DNA of 64,000 nt from Kineothrix sp. IPX-CK (GCF_039134705.1 NZ_CP146256.1:3038001-3102000); one strand, 5' to 3'; positions 28,627-38,900 are shown, numbered from the stretch's first letter. A program made the numbers and translations. The notes: generated from the sequence alone by a model not told the origin.

Positions 28627-30171
28627 TTACGCTTTTAAGCTTCTTCTCTGCTTGATAATCGGCCTGACACTGTATACCTCCTCAAAAAACTCAGCTCCAC
28701 TGCTGAACATTCCTTTTTCCAGCGTAATGTCATCGTTGGTATCTACTGTAATTGTTAGTACATTGTCCTTGAGGGCCGTCTTAACGTCCTTGAACTTCTG
28801 CTTATGACTTCGGTCTAAACCGTTAGCTATCCGGAGTATGGCGGTCAGCTTGGCCATTTTCAAATAGGTCTCTCTGCTAAGCTCCGATTCTCTCCCCATT
28901 TCCGTGTAGTATACGAACTCCGAATGATTATATTTCACCACGTTTGCCACGATTTCCCGCTCCGCATGGGAAAGGCCTATGATCTCCGTCGCCATGATGA
29001 TGCTGTAAGAGCACTCACCCAGATTCACCATGCTGATATATTTTCCGCAGTCGTGCAAAAGCGTAGCGATTCTAAGCAGTAATCTGTCTCTTTTTTCAAG
29101 CCCGTGCACTCTCTTCATGCTGTCGAATATGGTGAGCGCTATTTTTTCTAAGGTTTCTCCCCTTTTCCTGCTCCCCATATACCTCTTGCTGATATTCCTG
29201 GCACAAGCGATGATGTCCTGTTCAAAATCATGCTCCGGCAGGACAATTTTATTACTCTGTGCATATTCGTAAGCGATGCCGTCGCACAGCGTTACACCCG
29301 GAGCCCAGAGCAGTTCCGCATTCATTACCTCTATCATTCTTTTCAGCAAAATGCAGGAGATATAGAGCAGTGTGATATTCTCCTCCGGCATATCGAAGAG
29401 CTTTGTCAGATCCTGTACCGTTTTTTCCCGGAATACTTCGAGAAGGTACTCAAAATTCTTCGCATCCACGTATCCGTTTACTTTTTCCAAAAAGATGCTT
29501 TTTTGTACAAGAGCGGAGATATAATCGTCCACGATGATGATGTTGTTGATTTCGCGTTCCTTTAAATACAGCTTTTTAAAGACCGAAAGCTGGGCGTTCA
29601 CCATCTCCTCTATCAGCGCCTCGTACTGCCCGCTTCCTGCTCCCAGCTGATTCATATAATCCCTCAGACGAAGCACACCCAGACGAAGATTCTGAGTCGC
29701 CACAAGTGCGTCCTTGTCAAAAAGGGAAATCTGGATACTGCCGCCTCCAATATCAGCGATGACCGTCCCCTTCTCAATGAACTTGTTAAAATCCTCTCCC
29801 ATAAAAGCGATGGATTTATAATCCAGAAAGCGCTGCTCCGAATTGCTCAGCACCTCAATATCGATGCCCGTCCGCTGACGGATCTGGTCGAGAACGATGA
29901 TCGTATTCTCCGACTCTCTTATCGCACTGGTACCATACGCCTTATACTCCGACACTCTGTAGGATTTCATGATTTTCGTATATTCATTCAGATAATGGCA
30001 CAATTCATCCACTTTATCGTTAGCCATTTTTCCCGCAGCATATGTCTCCGACCCCAAATCGATACGGTGCCTGATATGGTCAATTTCCCTCATTCCGTCT
30101 TTTGCCGATATTTCAAATATTTTCATGGATAACTCAAAGGAACCTACGTCTATTGCCGCAAATGTTTTCAT
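28627..30171 (-). CDS. ppx: Ppx/GppA-family exopolyphosphatase / pppGpp phosphatase
   Basis: 514 residues. The actin-like ATPase fold is clear: AAIDVGSFELSMKIFE at the N-terminus, YGTSAIRESEN near residue 100, VIADIGGGSIQISLF near 139. The C-terminal half has an HD-type domain with TLLHDCGKYISMVNLGE (near 385). It releases phosphate from polyphosphate ends or converts pppGpp to ppGpp. In operon with ppk, and functionally linked to the Rel enzyme at 4.1-6.5 kb. Confidence 0.95.
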   Translation of the reverse strand: MKTFAAIDVGSFELSMKIFEISAKDGMREIDHIRHRIDLGSETYAAGKMANDKVDELCHYLNEYTKIMKSYRVSEYKAYGTSAIRESENTIIVLDQIRQRTGIDIEVLSNSEQRFLDYKSIAFMGEDFNKFIEKGTVIADIGGGSIQISLFDKDALVATQNLRLGVLRLRDYMNQLGAGSGQYEALIEEMVNAQLSVFKKLYLKEREINNIIIVDDYISALVQKSIFLEKVNGYVDAKNFEYLLEVFREKTVQDLTKLFDMPEENITLLYISCILLKRMIEVMNAELLWAPGVTLCDGIAYEYAQSNKIVLPEHDFEQDIIACARNISKRYMGSRKRGETLEKIALTIFDSMKRVHGLEKRDRLLLRIATLLHDCGKYISMVNLGECSYSIIMATEIIGLSHAEREIVANVVKYNHSEFVYYTEMGRESELSRETYLKMAKLTAILRIANGLDRSHKQKFKDVKTALKDNVLTITVDTNDDITLEKGMFSSGAEFFEEVYSVRPIIKQRRSLKA

Positions 30172-30240
30172 GCCGATAGCAATCCTCCTTTTATCTTTTG
30201 ACGTAAAAATAGAAATTCCCCCGCAGTGCGGCGTTCTGAT

Positions 30241-31548
30241 CTAGAATTTATTTTCACGTTTCCCCAGCAGGTAATCGATAAACTGCTGGGCGGTACGTCC
30301 TGAAAGCCCGCCATGGGAAAGCTCCCATTTATTTGCCTCCAACAAAAGCTCTTCCTCCGGCATCGTAATCTTATACCGAATAGCAAGTTTTCGGACAATT
30401 TCCTGAAACTCTTTCTTATCCGGCGAGCAGAAGAAAATCGTCACGCCGAACCGGTAGACGAGAGACAGCTTTTCCTGAACCGTATCGCTGGCATGGAGCT
30501 GATCCCTGCGCCCCTCCTTATCCGCGAAGGTCTCCTTTATCAGATGCCTTCTGTTGGAAGTAGCATATATAAGCACGTTATCGGGCTTTTTCTCCAGCCC
30601 GCCTTCGATTACCGCCTTTAGGTATTTGTATTCAATTTCAAATTCCTCGAAACTAAGGTCGTCCATGTAAATAATGAATTTATAATTCCGGTTCTTAATC
30701 TGAGCAATGACATCGTTCAAATCCTGAAACTGATGCTTATACACCTCGATAATGCGCAGTCCTCTGTCATAATATTCATTGGCAATCGCCTTGATGCTGG
30801 AGGATTTGCCGGTGCCCGCATCACCGAAGAGCAGGCAGTTATTGGCTTTTCTTCCTTCCACAAAGGCCTCCGTATTCTCTATGAGCTTCTGCTTGGGAAG
30901 CTCATAGCCTATCAAATCATCCAAATACACATGAGCGATGTTCAATATCGGAACAATGGAGACACCGTCCTCGTCATGGGATACACGAAATGATTTATGT
31001 AAACCAAACTTCCCTACTCCATATTCCTTATAGAATTCCGTAAGGGTTGCCTTCATTTCTTCCGGCGAATCATTCTGCGTGAATTTCACCGCAAGCGTAC
31101 AGATGCTTTTGCAAATGCGCTCGTTATATACCTTGCTTTCCTGCTCGCAGCCGTCATAAGAAAGAATGAGAGAAAAAGCCTCCACTCCCAAAAGCTCCAT
31201 CATACCGGAAAAGTCGAAGTCGTAAAACTCCTTAAATATTATAATATCATGAAGAACGGCCTGATTGATGGTTCCTCCCACCTCGCCCCTTATTTCACAT
31301 GCCTTGCTGTAGCTATTTTCGTTATTCACAAGAAGGTTGGTCAGATAGCAGTGCCACAGATTCCCGTAGAATCCATGATGCCCTGCCAGGTCGATGAGAT
31401 GGTGCATACATTCGTATAAAAGTGCCCGTTTGTCCTCTATATTAAAAAAATCGTCGTCGTAATGGCTCATCAGCCATGCCATATCATAAAGCAACGCTTC
31501 TTCCTCGAAGTCTTTATATACAATCAGTTCATTTTCCCGCATTGTCAT
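30241..31548 (-). CDS. DUF815 AAA-type ATPase
   Basis: 435 residues. The C-terminal two thirds is the DUF815 ATPase: YELPKQKLIENTEAFVEGRK, Walker A LLFGDAGTGKSSSIKA (near residue 242), Walker B FIIYMDDLSFEEFE (near 288), YATSNRRHLIKE (sensor 1) and GGLSGRTAQQFIDYL (sensor 2). The N-terminal 190 residues are helical and not recognised. Such proteins resemble clamp-loader/DnaC-type ATPases; function is unknown. It lies 70 bases upstream of ppx and 8 bases after pheA, so a single operon pheA-DUF815-ppx-ppk-maf-HAD is likely. Confidence 0.9.
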   Translation of the reverse strand: MTMRENELIVYKDFEEEALLYDMAWLMSHYDDDFFNIEDKRALLYECMHHLIDLAGHHGFYGNLWHCYLTNLLVNNENSYSKACEIRGEVGGTINQAVLHDIIIFKEFYDFDFSGMMELLGVEAFSLILSYDGCEQESKVYNERICKSICTLAVKFTQNDSPEEMKATLTEFYKEYGVGKFGLHKSFRVSHDEDGVSIVPILNIAHVYLDDLIGYELPKQKLIENTEAFVEGRKANNCLLFGDAGTGKSSSIKAIANEYYDRGLRIIEVYKHQFQDLNDVIAQIKNRNYKFIIYMDDLSFEEFEIEYKYLKAVIEGGLEKKPDNVLIYATSNRRHLIKETFADKEGRRDQLHASDTVQEKLSLVYRFGVTIFFCSPDKKEFQEIVRKLAIRYKITMPEEELLLEANKWELSHGGLSGRTAQQFIDYLLGKRENKF

Positions 31549-31555
31549 CCTACCT

Positions 31556-32683
31556 CTAATAATTTCCTAGTATTTTCATATTTCTCGCTTCGTCCCTCAG
31601 ACCCCTCAGCGCATTTTTTACCGCGCTGTCCGCAAGGTTACCGTCAAAATCGATAAAGAACCGATATTCCCAGTTGCGATCCGGAGTGGGACGGCTTTCG
31701 ATTTTATTCATATTGAGATTGTTGTAAATGAAATGCGACAGCATATGATAAAGAGAGCCGCTCTCGTGAGGCACCTCGAAGCAGATACTAACCTTCTTGG
31801 CGTCTTTTAAGAATATTTTCTGATTGGTCACAATGATAAAACGCGTTGAATTGGTGCTGGAGCGATTGATGCCCTTTTCCAATATCTCAAGCCCATATGT
31901 TTCTGCTGCATAAGCGCTGGCGATGGCCGCCTGCGTGCTGTCTTTATCCTCAGATACCTTTCTGGCCGCAAAAGCGTTATTATTCATGCTGATCTGCTTC
32001 CATGCCGCATGCTCCTGAAGATATCTGGAGCTTTGCATCAGCGACTGGGGATGGGAATAGATAGTCTTAATATCCTCAAGCCTCGTACCCGGAACCGCCA
32101 TCAGACAATGCTCGATTTTTATGATCTGTTCGCCTACGATATAGTTCTCGAATTCAACGAGCATATCGTAAATCTCGCTTACGATACCTGCGGTGGAATT
32201 CTCGATAGGAAGCACCGCATAATCTGCGCTTCCTTCATCGATGGCTATCATCGCATCTCGGAAAGTTTCCACATGGAAATTATTCACGTCTTTACCGAAA
32301 TACTGCTGCATAGCCGCCTGCGTATAGGCCCCCTCGGCGCCGGGAAATACTACCCTCGCATTTTCCATATCCAGACGGTCTATCCCAATAAACGGCAGCC
32401 TTCCTATGCTCCCTTTTTCTGTCAGCATCTGGTATTGCAGCTTACGGCTCATAGACATAATCTGCTCGAACAGCTCCTCGATTCCATGACTGTTGAATTC
32501 ATTATGGGTCATGGACTTCACGCTGCGGATCTTCTGCGCTTCCCGATCCTTATCGAAAACTTTTTTGCCCGTCTCGATTTTATATTCCGCTACTTGTCTG
32601 GATATCTCCATCCTCTGTTCATACAGCCTTACGATTTGCCCGTCAATAGCGTCTATTTGTTCCCTTAATTTCGTCAAATCCAT
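31556..32683 (-). CDS. pheA: Bifunctional chorismate mutase / prephenate dehydratase
   Basis: About 375 residues from the ATG preceded by AAAGGA. Residues 1-90 are the AroQ-type chorismate mutase (MDLTKLREQIDAIDGQIVRL). Residues 105-280 form the prephenate dehydratase (FPGAEGAYTQAAMQQYFG, STAGIVSEIYD and the NSTRFIIV motif). The C-terminal ACT domain has SGSLYHMLSHFIYNNLNM and the ESRP phenylalanine-binding motif. It makes phenylpyruvate in phenylalanine synthesis with feedback inhibition. First gene of the putative large operon running to the HAD gene. Confidence 0.97.
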   Translation of the reverse strand: MDLTKLREQIDAIDGQIVRLYEQRMEISRQVAEYKIETGKKVFDKDREAQKIRSVKSMTHNEFNSHGIEELFEQIMSMSRKLQYQMLTEKGSIGRLPFIGIDRLDMENARVVFPGAEGAYTQAAMQQYFGKDVNNFHVETFRDAMIAIDEGSADYAVLPIENSTAGIVSEIYDMLVEFENYIVGEQIIKIEHCLMAVPGTRLEDIKTIYSHPQSLMQSSRYLQEHAAWKQISMNNNAFAARKVSEDKDSTQAAIASAYAAETYGLEILEKGINRSSTNSTRFIIVTNQKIFLKDAKKVSICFEVPHESGSLYHMLSHFIYNNLNMNKIESRPTPDRNWEYRFFIDFDGNLADSAVKNALRGLRDEARNMKILGNY

Positions 32684-32831
32684 ACTATGGGTTCCTTTCA
32701 CAACCTGCTTTTTACCTGCATTTTACTTATACTTTACCGCGTTTCACACTCATTTGTGCTTACGGAATCACTCATAATTTATCAAATTTTATCTTATAAC
32801 AAAACCTACTTGATAGCAAGTAAATTAACGG

Positions 32832-33662
32832 CTATTTTGGCAGCGCCTTTAATAAAGAGCTTACGGTCTTATGCAGCAGAGGGTGTAGAATGTACGGGTC
32901 TATTTGTATCAGCGGAATCAGTACGAAATCACGATTCTGCATATCTTTATGGGGTATCGTGAGGCTGTCGGTTGACATAACAATATCATCATAGAAGATA
33001 ATATCCACGTCCAAGGTACGGTCACCCCAATGGATCGTTCTCTCCCTTCCCGCATTTTCTTCCAACATATGGAGATAATCAAGCAACTCCTCAGGCGTAA
33101 ACAAGGTCTCCGCTTTAAGCGCTCCGTTTAGAAATTCTTCCTTTGCGGCTCCGCCGTAGGGAGCTGTCCGAATTATGTCCGATACTCTTTTTACGCGGAT
33201 TTTCGCTTCTTCCCCCATGGACTCTATTGCACCGCTTATATATTCCTCCCGTTTCCCCACGCTGGATCCCAAGGCGAGATAAACAGTATGCCATCCTCTT
33301 CTAATCTTTACCGATACGGATTCGAAGGGCAGGCCTATGGGAGCGTGAGGCTTTCGAATCTCAAGCTCTATTTGCCTCAAAAGCGGGAAAGAAAGAAGAA
33401 CCGCCTCCGCCAAATGCTCCGCTGCCGCTTCTATCAGCTTATAGGTATGATTTTTCATATAATCGTTCATGAAATGACATACCTCACCGTAATTAACGGA
33501 TAGTTCTAAATTATCAGCTTGTCCTGCCCCCCTCGTATTCACGTACAAGGCCGCATTGATATAAAAGTTCTGACCCTCTGCCGTCTCCTGCGAATATACG
33601 CCATGATGGGCGAATACCTCAAGGTTTTCTATTTTGATAATATCGTATGATCTATTTTCCAT
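32832..33662 (-). CDS. folK: Bifunctional dihydroneopterin aldolase / HPPK (FolB-FolK)
   Basis: 276 residues. Residues 1-120 form FolB (KIENLEVFAHHGVYSQETAE, YKLIEAAAEHLAEAVL). Residues 126-276 form FolK (VYLALGSSVGKREEYI, APYGGAAKEEFLNG, then WGDRTLDVDIIFYDDI and TIPHKDMQNRDFVLIPL). It makes 6-hydroxymethyl-7,8-dihydropterin and pyrophosphorylates it. It follows folP by 26 bases and closes the folate operon. Confidence 0.97.
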   Translation of the reverse strand: MENRSYDIIKIENLEVFAHHGVYSQETAEGQNFYINAALYVNTRGAGQADNLELSVNYGEVCHFMNDYMKNHTYKLIEAAAEHLAEAVLLSFPLLRQIELEIRKPHAPIGLPFESVSVKIRRGWHTVYLALGSSVGKREEYISGAIESMGEEAKIRVKRVSDIIRTAPYGGAAKEEFLNGALKAETLFTPEELLDYLHMLEENAGRERTIHWGDRTLDVDIIFYDDIVMSTDSLTIPHKDMQNRDFVLIPLIQIDPYILHPLLHKTVSSLLKALPK

Positions 33663-33688
33663 ATTTATTGTGATATTCCTTCCACTAT

Positions 33689-34513
33689 TCAGCTGTTACC
33701 CTGCATAAGTATCGCTTCCGCCATACGGATTGCCCGCACATTTTCTTTGATGTCATGCACTCTGACAAAGGAGCAGCCTTTAATTACCGCAAATACTGTA
33801 GTTACCAACGTTCCTTCCACCCGCTGTGTCGCAGGAAGATCCAGAGTAAGGCCGATTACCGACTTTCGGCTCGTTCCCAATAGTATAGGATAGCCGAATA
33901 TTCTAAGTTCTTCCAGACAGTGGATGATTTCCAGATTGTTTTCATAAGTCTTGCCGAATCCCACCCCCGGGTCAAGAATGATGTTCTCATCTGCAATACC
34001 TGCTTTTCCCGCAAGATGGATTGTCTCTGCCAAATCAGCAGCTACATCCTGCATGTAATCGTTATAATCCGGCTTGCTCCTATTGTGCATGAGACAACAG
34101 GGAAGCCCGCTTTCTGCTATTACCGCCGCCATGTTTTTATCGTATTTCAGTCCCCAAATATCATTGATGAGATCGGCTCCGGCCTTTATTCCTGCAAGTG
34201 CCACCTTACTTTTATATGTATCCAGCGATACCGGAATATCGAAACGGCACTTTACCGCCTCTACCACGGGTGCGGTTCGTTCGATTTCTTCCTCGTCGGA
34301 AAGCTGTATGTAACCGGGTCTGGTGGATTCGCCGCCTATGTCTATGATATCCGCGCCCTCCGAAATCATTTCTTCCGCACGCATTAACGCCTTGTCCATG
34401 TCGTTAAATTTCCCGCCGTCAGAAAAAGAATCCGGCGTTACATTGAGGATTCCCATTACGTAAGTATGCTTATTCACTTCGAAATCCTTACTGCCTATTT
34501 TCATCGTCTGCAT
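33689..34513 (-). CDS. folP: Dihydropteroate synthase
   Basis: 274 residues, TIM barrel. Motifs: GILNVTPDSFSDGGKF at about residue 22, IDIGGESTRPG near 57, ILDPGVGFGKT near 180 and LLGTSRKSVIG near 210. It joins p-aminobenzoate to hydroxymethyldihydropterin pyrophosphate and is the sulfonamide target. AGAGGA is eight bases upstream. Sits between the HD gene and folBK. Confidence 0.98.
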   Translation of the reverse strand: MQTMKIGSKDFEVNKHTYVMGILNVTPDSFSDGGKFNDMDKALMRAEEMISEGADIIDIGGESTRPGYIQLSDEEEIERTAPVVEAVKCRFDIPVSLDTYKSKVALAGIKAGADLINDIWGLKYDKNMAAVIAESGLPCCLMHNRSKPDYNDYMQDVAADLAETIHLAGKAGIADENIILDPGVGFGKTYENNLEIIHCLEELRIFGYPILLGTSRKSVIGLTLDLPATQRVEGTLVTTVFAVIKGCSFVRVHDIKENVRAIRMAEAILMQGNS

Positions 34514-34556
34514 TTGTGCTGTCCTCTCTCTTTATATATTTTCTGTTCTGTCAGAA

Positions 34557-35054
34557 CTACCATATCAAACGCATATTTTTCTTGTCCTTTTTCCAGTCAC
34601 ATTCCTTCTCCGCCTCGCAGCAAAAACAGCTTCTACTCAACTTATCCGCACGGTACAACAAACCGGAAAGTCCAGATTCCAAAGCCGTCTGCGGGTTTCT
34701 ATGAGAAGCAATCGCCTTTAAAATAACACTTGTTTCTTTATCATCGAACCCGCAATCCGCAAGGATAGGTGCTGCTAACACAGCACTTGCTTCTTCATGA
34801 GGCGTTCCTTCCTCATATTGAACATGCCTTCCGACATCATGAAGCAGAGCTGCCGCATATATAAGTTCTTCCTCGGCCTGCTGCCCCTCCTTAAGCTTCA
34901 ATATCATGGCAATCCGAGCCACATCGAGAAAGTGAACCATGTCGTGACGGCAGAACTTGCGTCCGGCTTCCGCTTTTTCATTTTTACATACATACTCTTT
35001 ATAAGATGTGTGCTCTAATATCTTGTTCACTCTTTCCTTGCTTATATTCTCCAT
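34557..35054 (-). CDS. HD-domain phosphohydrolase in the folate operon
   Basis: 165 residues. HD metal motif: FCRHDMVHFLDVARIA near residue 37 and AALLHDVGRH near 73, then AIASHRNPQ near 118. The end RADKLSRSCFCCEAEKECDW is cysteine-rich and may bind a metal. It lies between folE (55 bases) and folP (44 bases). Folate synthesis needs removal of triphosphate from the FolE product, a step whose enzyme (FolQ/NudB) is missing here, so this HD protein is a candidate; that is inference. Confidence 0.88.
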   Translation of the reverse strand: MENISKERVNKILEHTSYKEYVCKNEKAEAGRKFCRHDMVHFLDVARIAMILKLKEGQQAEEELIYAAALLHDVGRHVQYEEGTPHEEASAVLAAPILADCGFDDKETSVILKAIASHRNPQTALESGLSGLLYRADKLSRSCFCCEAEKECDWKKDKKNMRLIW

Positions 35055-35108
35055 CCGGCCATAACCTCGCTTCTTCTATCAATACATATTATTTCTGGCG
35101 GAGACATA

Positions 35109-35669
35109 TCAATGGGAATTAACCAACTGGAAAAAGGTGTTCTGCAGTTTCTCATTTTCTGCAAAAGCACCCCTCGTCACAAAGGTTACCGTCTTGCTGC
35201 CCGGCTTCTTCACTCCTCTCATGGTCATGCACATATGCTCCGCCTCTATCATGACCATTACCCCCTGAGGATTCAGATATTCCATAATTGCATCCGCTAT
35301 CTGCGCAGTCATTTGCTCCTGTATCTGCAGACGTTTCGCATATACCTCCACTGTCCTCGCCAATTTGGAAATTCCTACCACTTTCCCGTCAGGAATATAA
35401 GCCACATGGGCCTTTCCATAAAAAGGCATCATATGGTGCTCGCAGGTAGAATAAAATACGATATCTTTTTCTATTACCATTTCATTATTTTCCGCCGTAA
35501 AGGTTTTTGCTAGATGTTCTGCAGCATCCTCTCCCATTCCGCCGAATATCTCTTCATACATCCTCGCCATCCGGTCCGGCGTATCTATCAGTCCTTCTCT
35601 CGAAACATTCTCTCCAATCCCTTCTAAAAGCAATCTGACACCTTCTTCAACTTTTTTCCGATTTACCAT
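35109..35669 (-). CDS. folE: GTP cyclohydrolase I
   Basis: About 186 residues. Converts GTP to 7,8-dihydroneopterin triphosphate. Start [20 protein letters not shown] with AGGAG eight bases upstream. Zinc and active-site residues lie in [20 protein letters not shown] (near residue 76) and [17 protein letters not shown] near 143, which supplies the third zinc ligand. The start overlaps the end of folC by 23 bases, implying coupling. Confidence 0.97.
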   Translation of the reverse strand: MVNRKKVEEGVRLLLEGIGENVSREGLIDTPDRMARMYEEIFGGMGEDAAEHLAKTFTAENNEMVIEKDIVFYSTCEHHMMPFYGKAHVAYIPDGKVVGISKLARTVEVYAKRLQIQEQMTAQIADAIMEYLNPQGVMVMIEAEHMCMTMRGVKKPGSKTVTFVTRGAFAENEKLQNTFFQLVNSH

Positions 35670-36972
35670 GTGTATCACTCCTGATTCTATCTCTATTCTC
35701 TATAATTCTAATTAATCCCCCAAGATAAGACAAGGAGCCGAAGGCAATAATGACGCTGTCCTTATCCGCCAGCAAGTAGCTAAGTTCCACGGCTTCCTCC
35801 AAGCTGTCGGAAGCCGTCACTCTCGGATGGAACTTCTCCGCCTCCTTAGCCAAGTCATAAGCGTGCATAGCTCTGGGATTCCCCGGGGGCGTGATCGTAA
35901 TGATATCCTGCGCCAACCCATAGGTTTCGCCTATAATTTTATCATATTCCTTGTCCCTCAATATTCCCATTATATAAATTATCTTTTTATTTGTAAAATA
36001 AAAGCGAATAGAATCGGCTAATTTCTTCGCTCCATCCTCGTTATGCGCACCGTCAGCAATGAATAGCGGTTTTCTTCCTATCACGCTGAACCGCCCTCGC
36101 CACACCGTATCCGCAAGCCCCGTCCTGAGCGCTTTTTCCTTAACCGGATAGCCTGCCTGCCCCAATACATCAATCACCTTTACTGCAAGCGCCGCATTCG
36201 TAATCTGATGTTTCCCTGCCAGTCCAATTTCCAAATCCTTGTAACCTTCATAAGAAAACCGCTGCTTTTCCACACCATATTTGACCCGCGTAATTCTTTC
36301 TTCTTCTACTACAAAAAAAGGGCTGTTTTTATCTTCTGCCCGTTTCATTAAAATAGATAAAACCTCCGTTTTTTGAACCGCACTAATTACATAACAACCG
36401 TTTTTTATGATTCCGGCCTTATTCTCGGCAATCTCTTCCTGTGTTTTTCCAAGATACTGCATATGATCCATGCTGATCGATGCGAACACTGCCGCTACAG
36501 TGTTTGAAATGATATTGGTCGCATCCGACAAGCCACCCATCCCTGTTTCCAATATTACAATGTCGCATTTCATTTTTTTGAAGTATAAAAAGGCCATAAC
36601 CGTCTCGATTTCAAAAGGCGTTGGATGCGGCAAACCTTCCTCCACGATTTCGTCAACCATCTGCTTGATCTCTTCCAGACATTCGCACAATGCCTGTTTA
36701 GTAATTGGACGCCCATTGACCTGTATCCGTTCCCTATATTCAAAAATAACAGGCGATATGTATCTTCCTATCTTATATCCTGCCGCTTTAAAAACCGTTG
36801 AAAGATATGCAAGAACAGAACCCTTTCCGTTAGTACCTGCAATATGGATAAAGCGTAAATCATTCTGCGGATTTCCTAACCGTCCGCAAAGTTCTCTCAT
36901 ATTGTCGAGACCGAGTACACTCCCGTATTGATTTACTTCCTCCATATATTCCATAGCTTCCTTATAGTTCAT
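35647..36972 (-). CDS. folC: Folylpolyglutamate synthase / dihydrofolate synthase
   Basis: About 441 residues from the ATG preceded by AAAGGAG. Mur-ligase fold: [17 protein letters not shown] (P-loop, near residue 43), [29 protein letters not shown], and [12 protein letters not shown] in the C-terminal domain. It adds glutamate to dihydropteroate and extends the polyglutamate tail. First gene of the folC-folE-HD-folP-folBK operon. Confidence 0.97.
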   Translation of the reverse strand: MNYKEAMEYMEEVNQYGSVLGLDNMRELCGRLGNPQNDLRFIHIAGTNGKGSVLAYLSTVFKAAGYKIGRYISPVIFEYRERIQVNGRPITKQALCECLEEIKQMVDEIVEEGLPHPTPFEIETVMAFLYFKKMKCDIVILETGMGGLSDATNIISNTVAAVFASISMDHMQYLGKTQEEIAENKAGIIKNGCYVISAVQKTEVLSILMKRAEDKNSPFFVVEEERITRVKYGVEKQRFSYEGYKDLEIGLAGKHQITNAALAVKVIDVLGQAGYPVKEKALRTGLADTVWRGRFSVIGRKPLFIADGAHNEDGAKKLADSIRFYFTNKKIIYIMGILRDKEYDKIIGETYGLAQDIITITPPGNPRAMHAYDLAKEAEKFHPRVTASDSLEEAVELSYLLADKDSVIIAFGSLSYLGGLIRIIENRDRIRSDTHGKSEKS

Positions 36973-37066
36973 ATCCGCTCCTTTCCTGTCTATTTTTACG
37001 TACAATTTTTCTGACTGTAAAAATACGCAGAGAATAATATTTTTTTATTTGGAAATAATTATCCTC

Positions 37067-37477
37067 ATGAAAAAACTAATCCATAACTTTATTCACTGTG
37101 GCATCCTTGGCTGGTGCCTGGAAATTACCTTTACCGCGCTGAGTTCCTTCCGGCGCAGAGAATTTAAACTGACGGGAAATACTTCCATTTGGATGTTTCC
37201 CATATATGGCATGGCATCCTTCCTCGCTCCGGTGTGCAAAATCGTAAAGAAGCAGCATTTTCTCATACGTGGATTTGTCTATGCCCTTCTCATTTTTGTC
37301 GGCGAGTTCATCACCGGTTCGCTTTTAATGCGAAAAGAAATATGCCCTTGGGATTACTGCCGCTCCAAATGGAACATTAATAAAATCGTCCGCCTGGACT
37401 ATCTCCCCTGCTGGATATTCGCAGGCCTTCTTTTCGAGCGCCTTATAAAGGAAAGTGACGAGTCAGGCGATTCATAA
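37067..37477 (+). CDS. CmpB-like small membrane protein (putative ABC permease family)
   Basis: About 136 residues, four hydrophobic segments. The opening FIHCGILGWCLEITFTALSSF and MFPIYGMASFLAP resemble the CmpB/ABC_trans_CmpB family, also seen in the larger protein at 50401-51315. There is no strong ribosome site; the TTG at 37049 is an alternative. It is divergent from folC and its end overlaps the convergent MATE gene by six bases. Function unknown. Confidence 0.75.
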   Translation: MKKLIHNFIHCGILGWCLEITFTALSSFRRREFKLTGNTSIWMFPIYGMASFLAPVCKIVKKQHFLIRGFVYALLIFVGEFITGSLLMRKEICPWDYCRSKWNINKIVRLDYLPCWIFAGLLFERLIKESDESGDS

Positions 37478-38833
37478 GCTCTGCTCACAAACGCGCGCAT
37501 CGTTACGCCTCTGTGCATTCCTCATTACGAAAATATATGCAATCGCTAAGAAAATACCTGTCATTATCCACGCACTGGCATTTCCAAAGCAAACGCCCAC
37601 ATAGCTTTGATAATATGCCGAGGTGAAGGCAAGAGTGGCACGGCAGACCAGCTCAACAACGCCTCCCAGTACCGGCAGCACAGAGTATCCGCTGCCCTGC
37701 ATGGCATTTCGGAAAATGAATATCATGCCGAGGGGAATGAAGAAAAATCCGCAAATCATTACATAGGTTCTTGCATAGCCCAGCACCTCCGTAATATCTC
37801 CGCTCACAAACAGACCGATCGCATAGGGAAGTATCTGCATTATCACAGCATAAATGACAATTCCATATACTGCCGACATTATATTGGCAATTCTAACACC
37901 CCTTCGGATTCTCGTAAAATCGCTGACTCCCCTATTCTGCGCACAGTAAGTCGCCATCGTCATTCCCATAGCAACAAACGGCTGTGTCACGAACTGCTCC
38001 ACCTTACACGCCGCGGTATAGGCCGCCACTACGGTTGAGCCAAACAGGTTAAGCGCCGCCTGCACCATCATCGTTCCTACTGCAGTGATGGAAAATTGAA
38101 GCGCCATAGGCAGACCAATACTAAGCTGGTTGACACAACAGATATAATCCACCTTCCGATGCTCCTTTCGAATACATAGTATCGGTACCTTTTTCATAAT
38201 ATAGATCAAACAGAGAACTCCCGACACCCCCTGCGAGATAACAGTAGCTATGGCCGCCCCTGCTATCCCCAATGGTATGACGAGAATCAGGAATAAATCT
38301 AATATTATATTGAGCACCGCTGCGATCATTAAAAAGTAAAGAGGTACTTTGCTGTTTCCTACCGCCCTTAAAAAGCTGGCCAGTAAATTATAAAAAACAG
38401 TGCACATCATACCTATACACATAATCACAACAAAGGTCCTTGACATCTCGAAAATATCTTCCGGCGTATTCATAATACTCAAGAGCTTGTCCATACCGGC
38501 GATGCTTACAAAAGTCATAATAATAGTAACTATTACAGATAAAAAAACGGCATTGCCCACGCTTTTTTTTAGCCCCTCAATATCTCCTGCTCCGAAACGC
38601 TGGGCGGTGAGTACCGTAAAACCCGTAGTAAGTCCCTGCATAAAACCGAAAATCAAAAATGTGATCGTACCTGTAGCGCCTACTGCCGCCAACGCCTGTA
38701 CGCCAAGAAAGCGGCCTACGATAATCGTATCCACCATGGTGTATAACTGTTGAAAAATATTTCCTATAATAAGCGGGATAATAAATTTAACAATTAGCTT
38801 GGAAGGGCTTCCCTTCGTCATATCCAGTTCCAT
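37472..38833 (-). CDS. MATE-family multidrug efflux transporter
   Basis: 453 residues, twelve membrane helices. Starts MELDMTKGSPSKLIVKFIIP and has the MATE duplication; IVGRFLGVQALAAVGATGTI near residue 38 and the FLRAVGNSKVPLYFLMIAAV segment near 165 are diagnostic. It likely exports cationic drugs or metabolites in exchange for Na+ or H+. Independent transcript; a terminator separates it from the upstream PH-like gene. Confidence 0.93.
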   Translation of the reverse strand: MELDMTKGSPSKLIVKFIIPLIIGNIFQQLYTMVDTIIVGRFLGVQALAAVGATGTITFLIFGFMQGLTTGFTVLTAQRFGAGDIEGLKKSVGNAVFLSVIVTIIMTFVSIAGMDKLLSIMNTPEDIFEMSRTFVVIMCIGMMCTVFYNLLASFLRAVGNSKVPLYFLMIAAVLNIILDLFLILVIPLGIAGAAIATVISQGVSGVLCLIYIMKKVPILCIRKEHRKVDYICCVNQLSIGLPMALQFSITAVGTMMVQAALNLFGSTVVAAYTAACKVEQFVTQPFVAMGMTMATYCAQNRGVSDFTRIRRGVRIANIMSAVYGIVIYAVIMQILPYAIGLFVSGDITEVLGYARTYVMICGFFFIPLGMIFIFRNAMQGSGYSVLPVLGGVVELVCRATLAFTSAYYQSYVGVCFGNASAWIMTGIFLAIAYIFVMRNAQRRNDARVCEQSL

Positions 38834-38861
38834 ATCTCTACTAGCCTTTCAAATTACCTTT

Positions 38862-38893
38862 AAAAGGCGGTATGAAAATTCATCCATACCGCC
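38862..38893 (-). terminator. Terminator of the PH-like gene
   Basis: Perfect 9-base stem GGCGGTATG / CATACCGCC with a 10-base loop, followed by TTTT on the minus strand, eight bases past the stop. Confidence 0.85.
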
Positions 38894-38900
38894 GCATTTT

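Noticed and set aside
32684..32831. Possible small gene between folBK and pheA
   Set aside because: No frame with a ribosome site was found; the stretch is AT-rich and most likely holds the pheA promoter.
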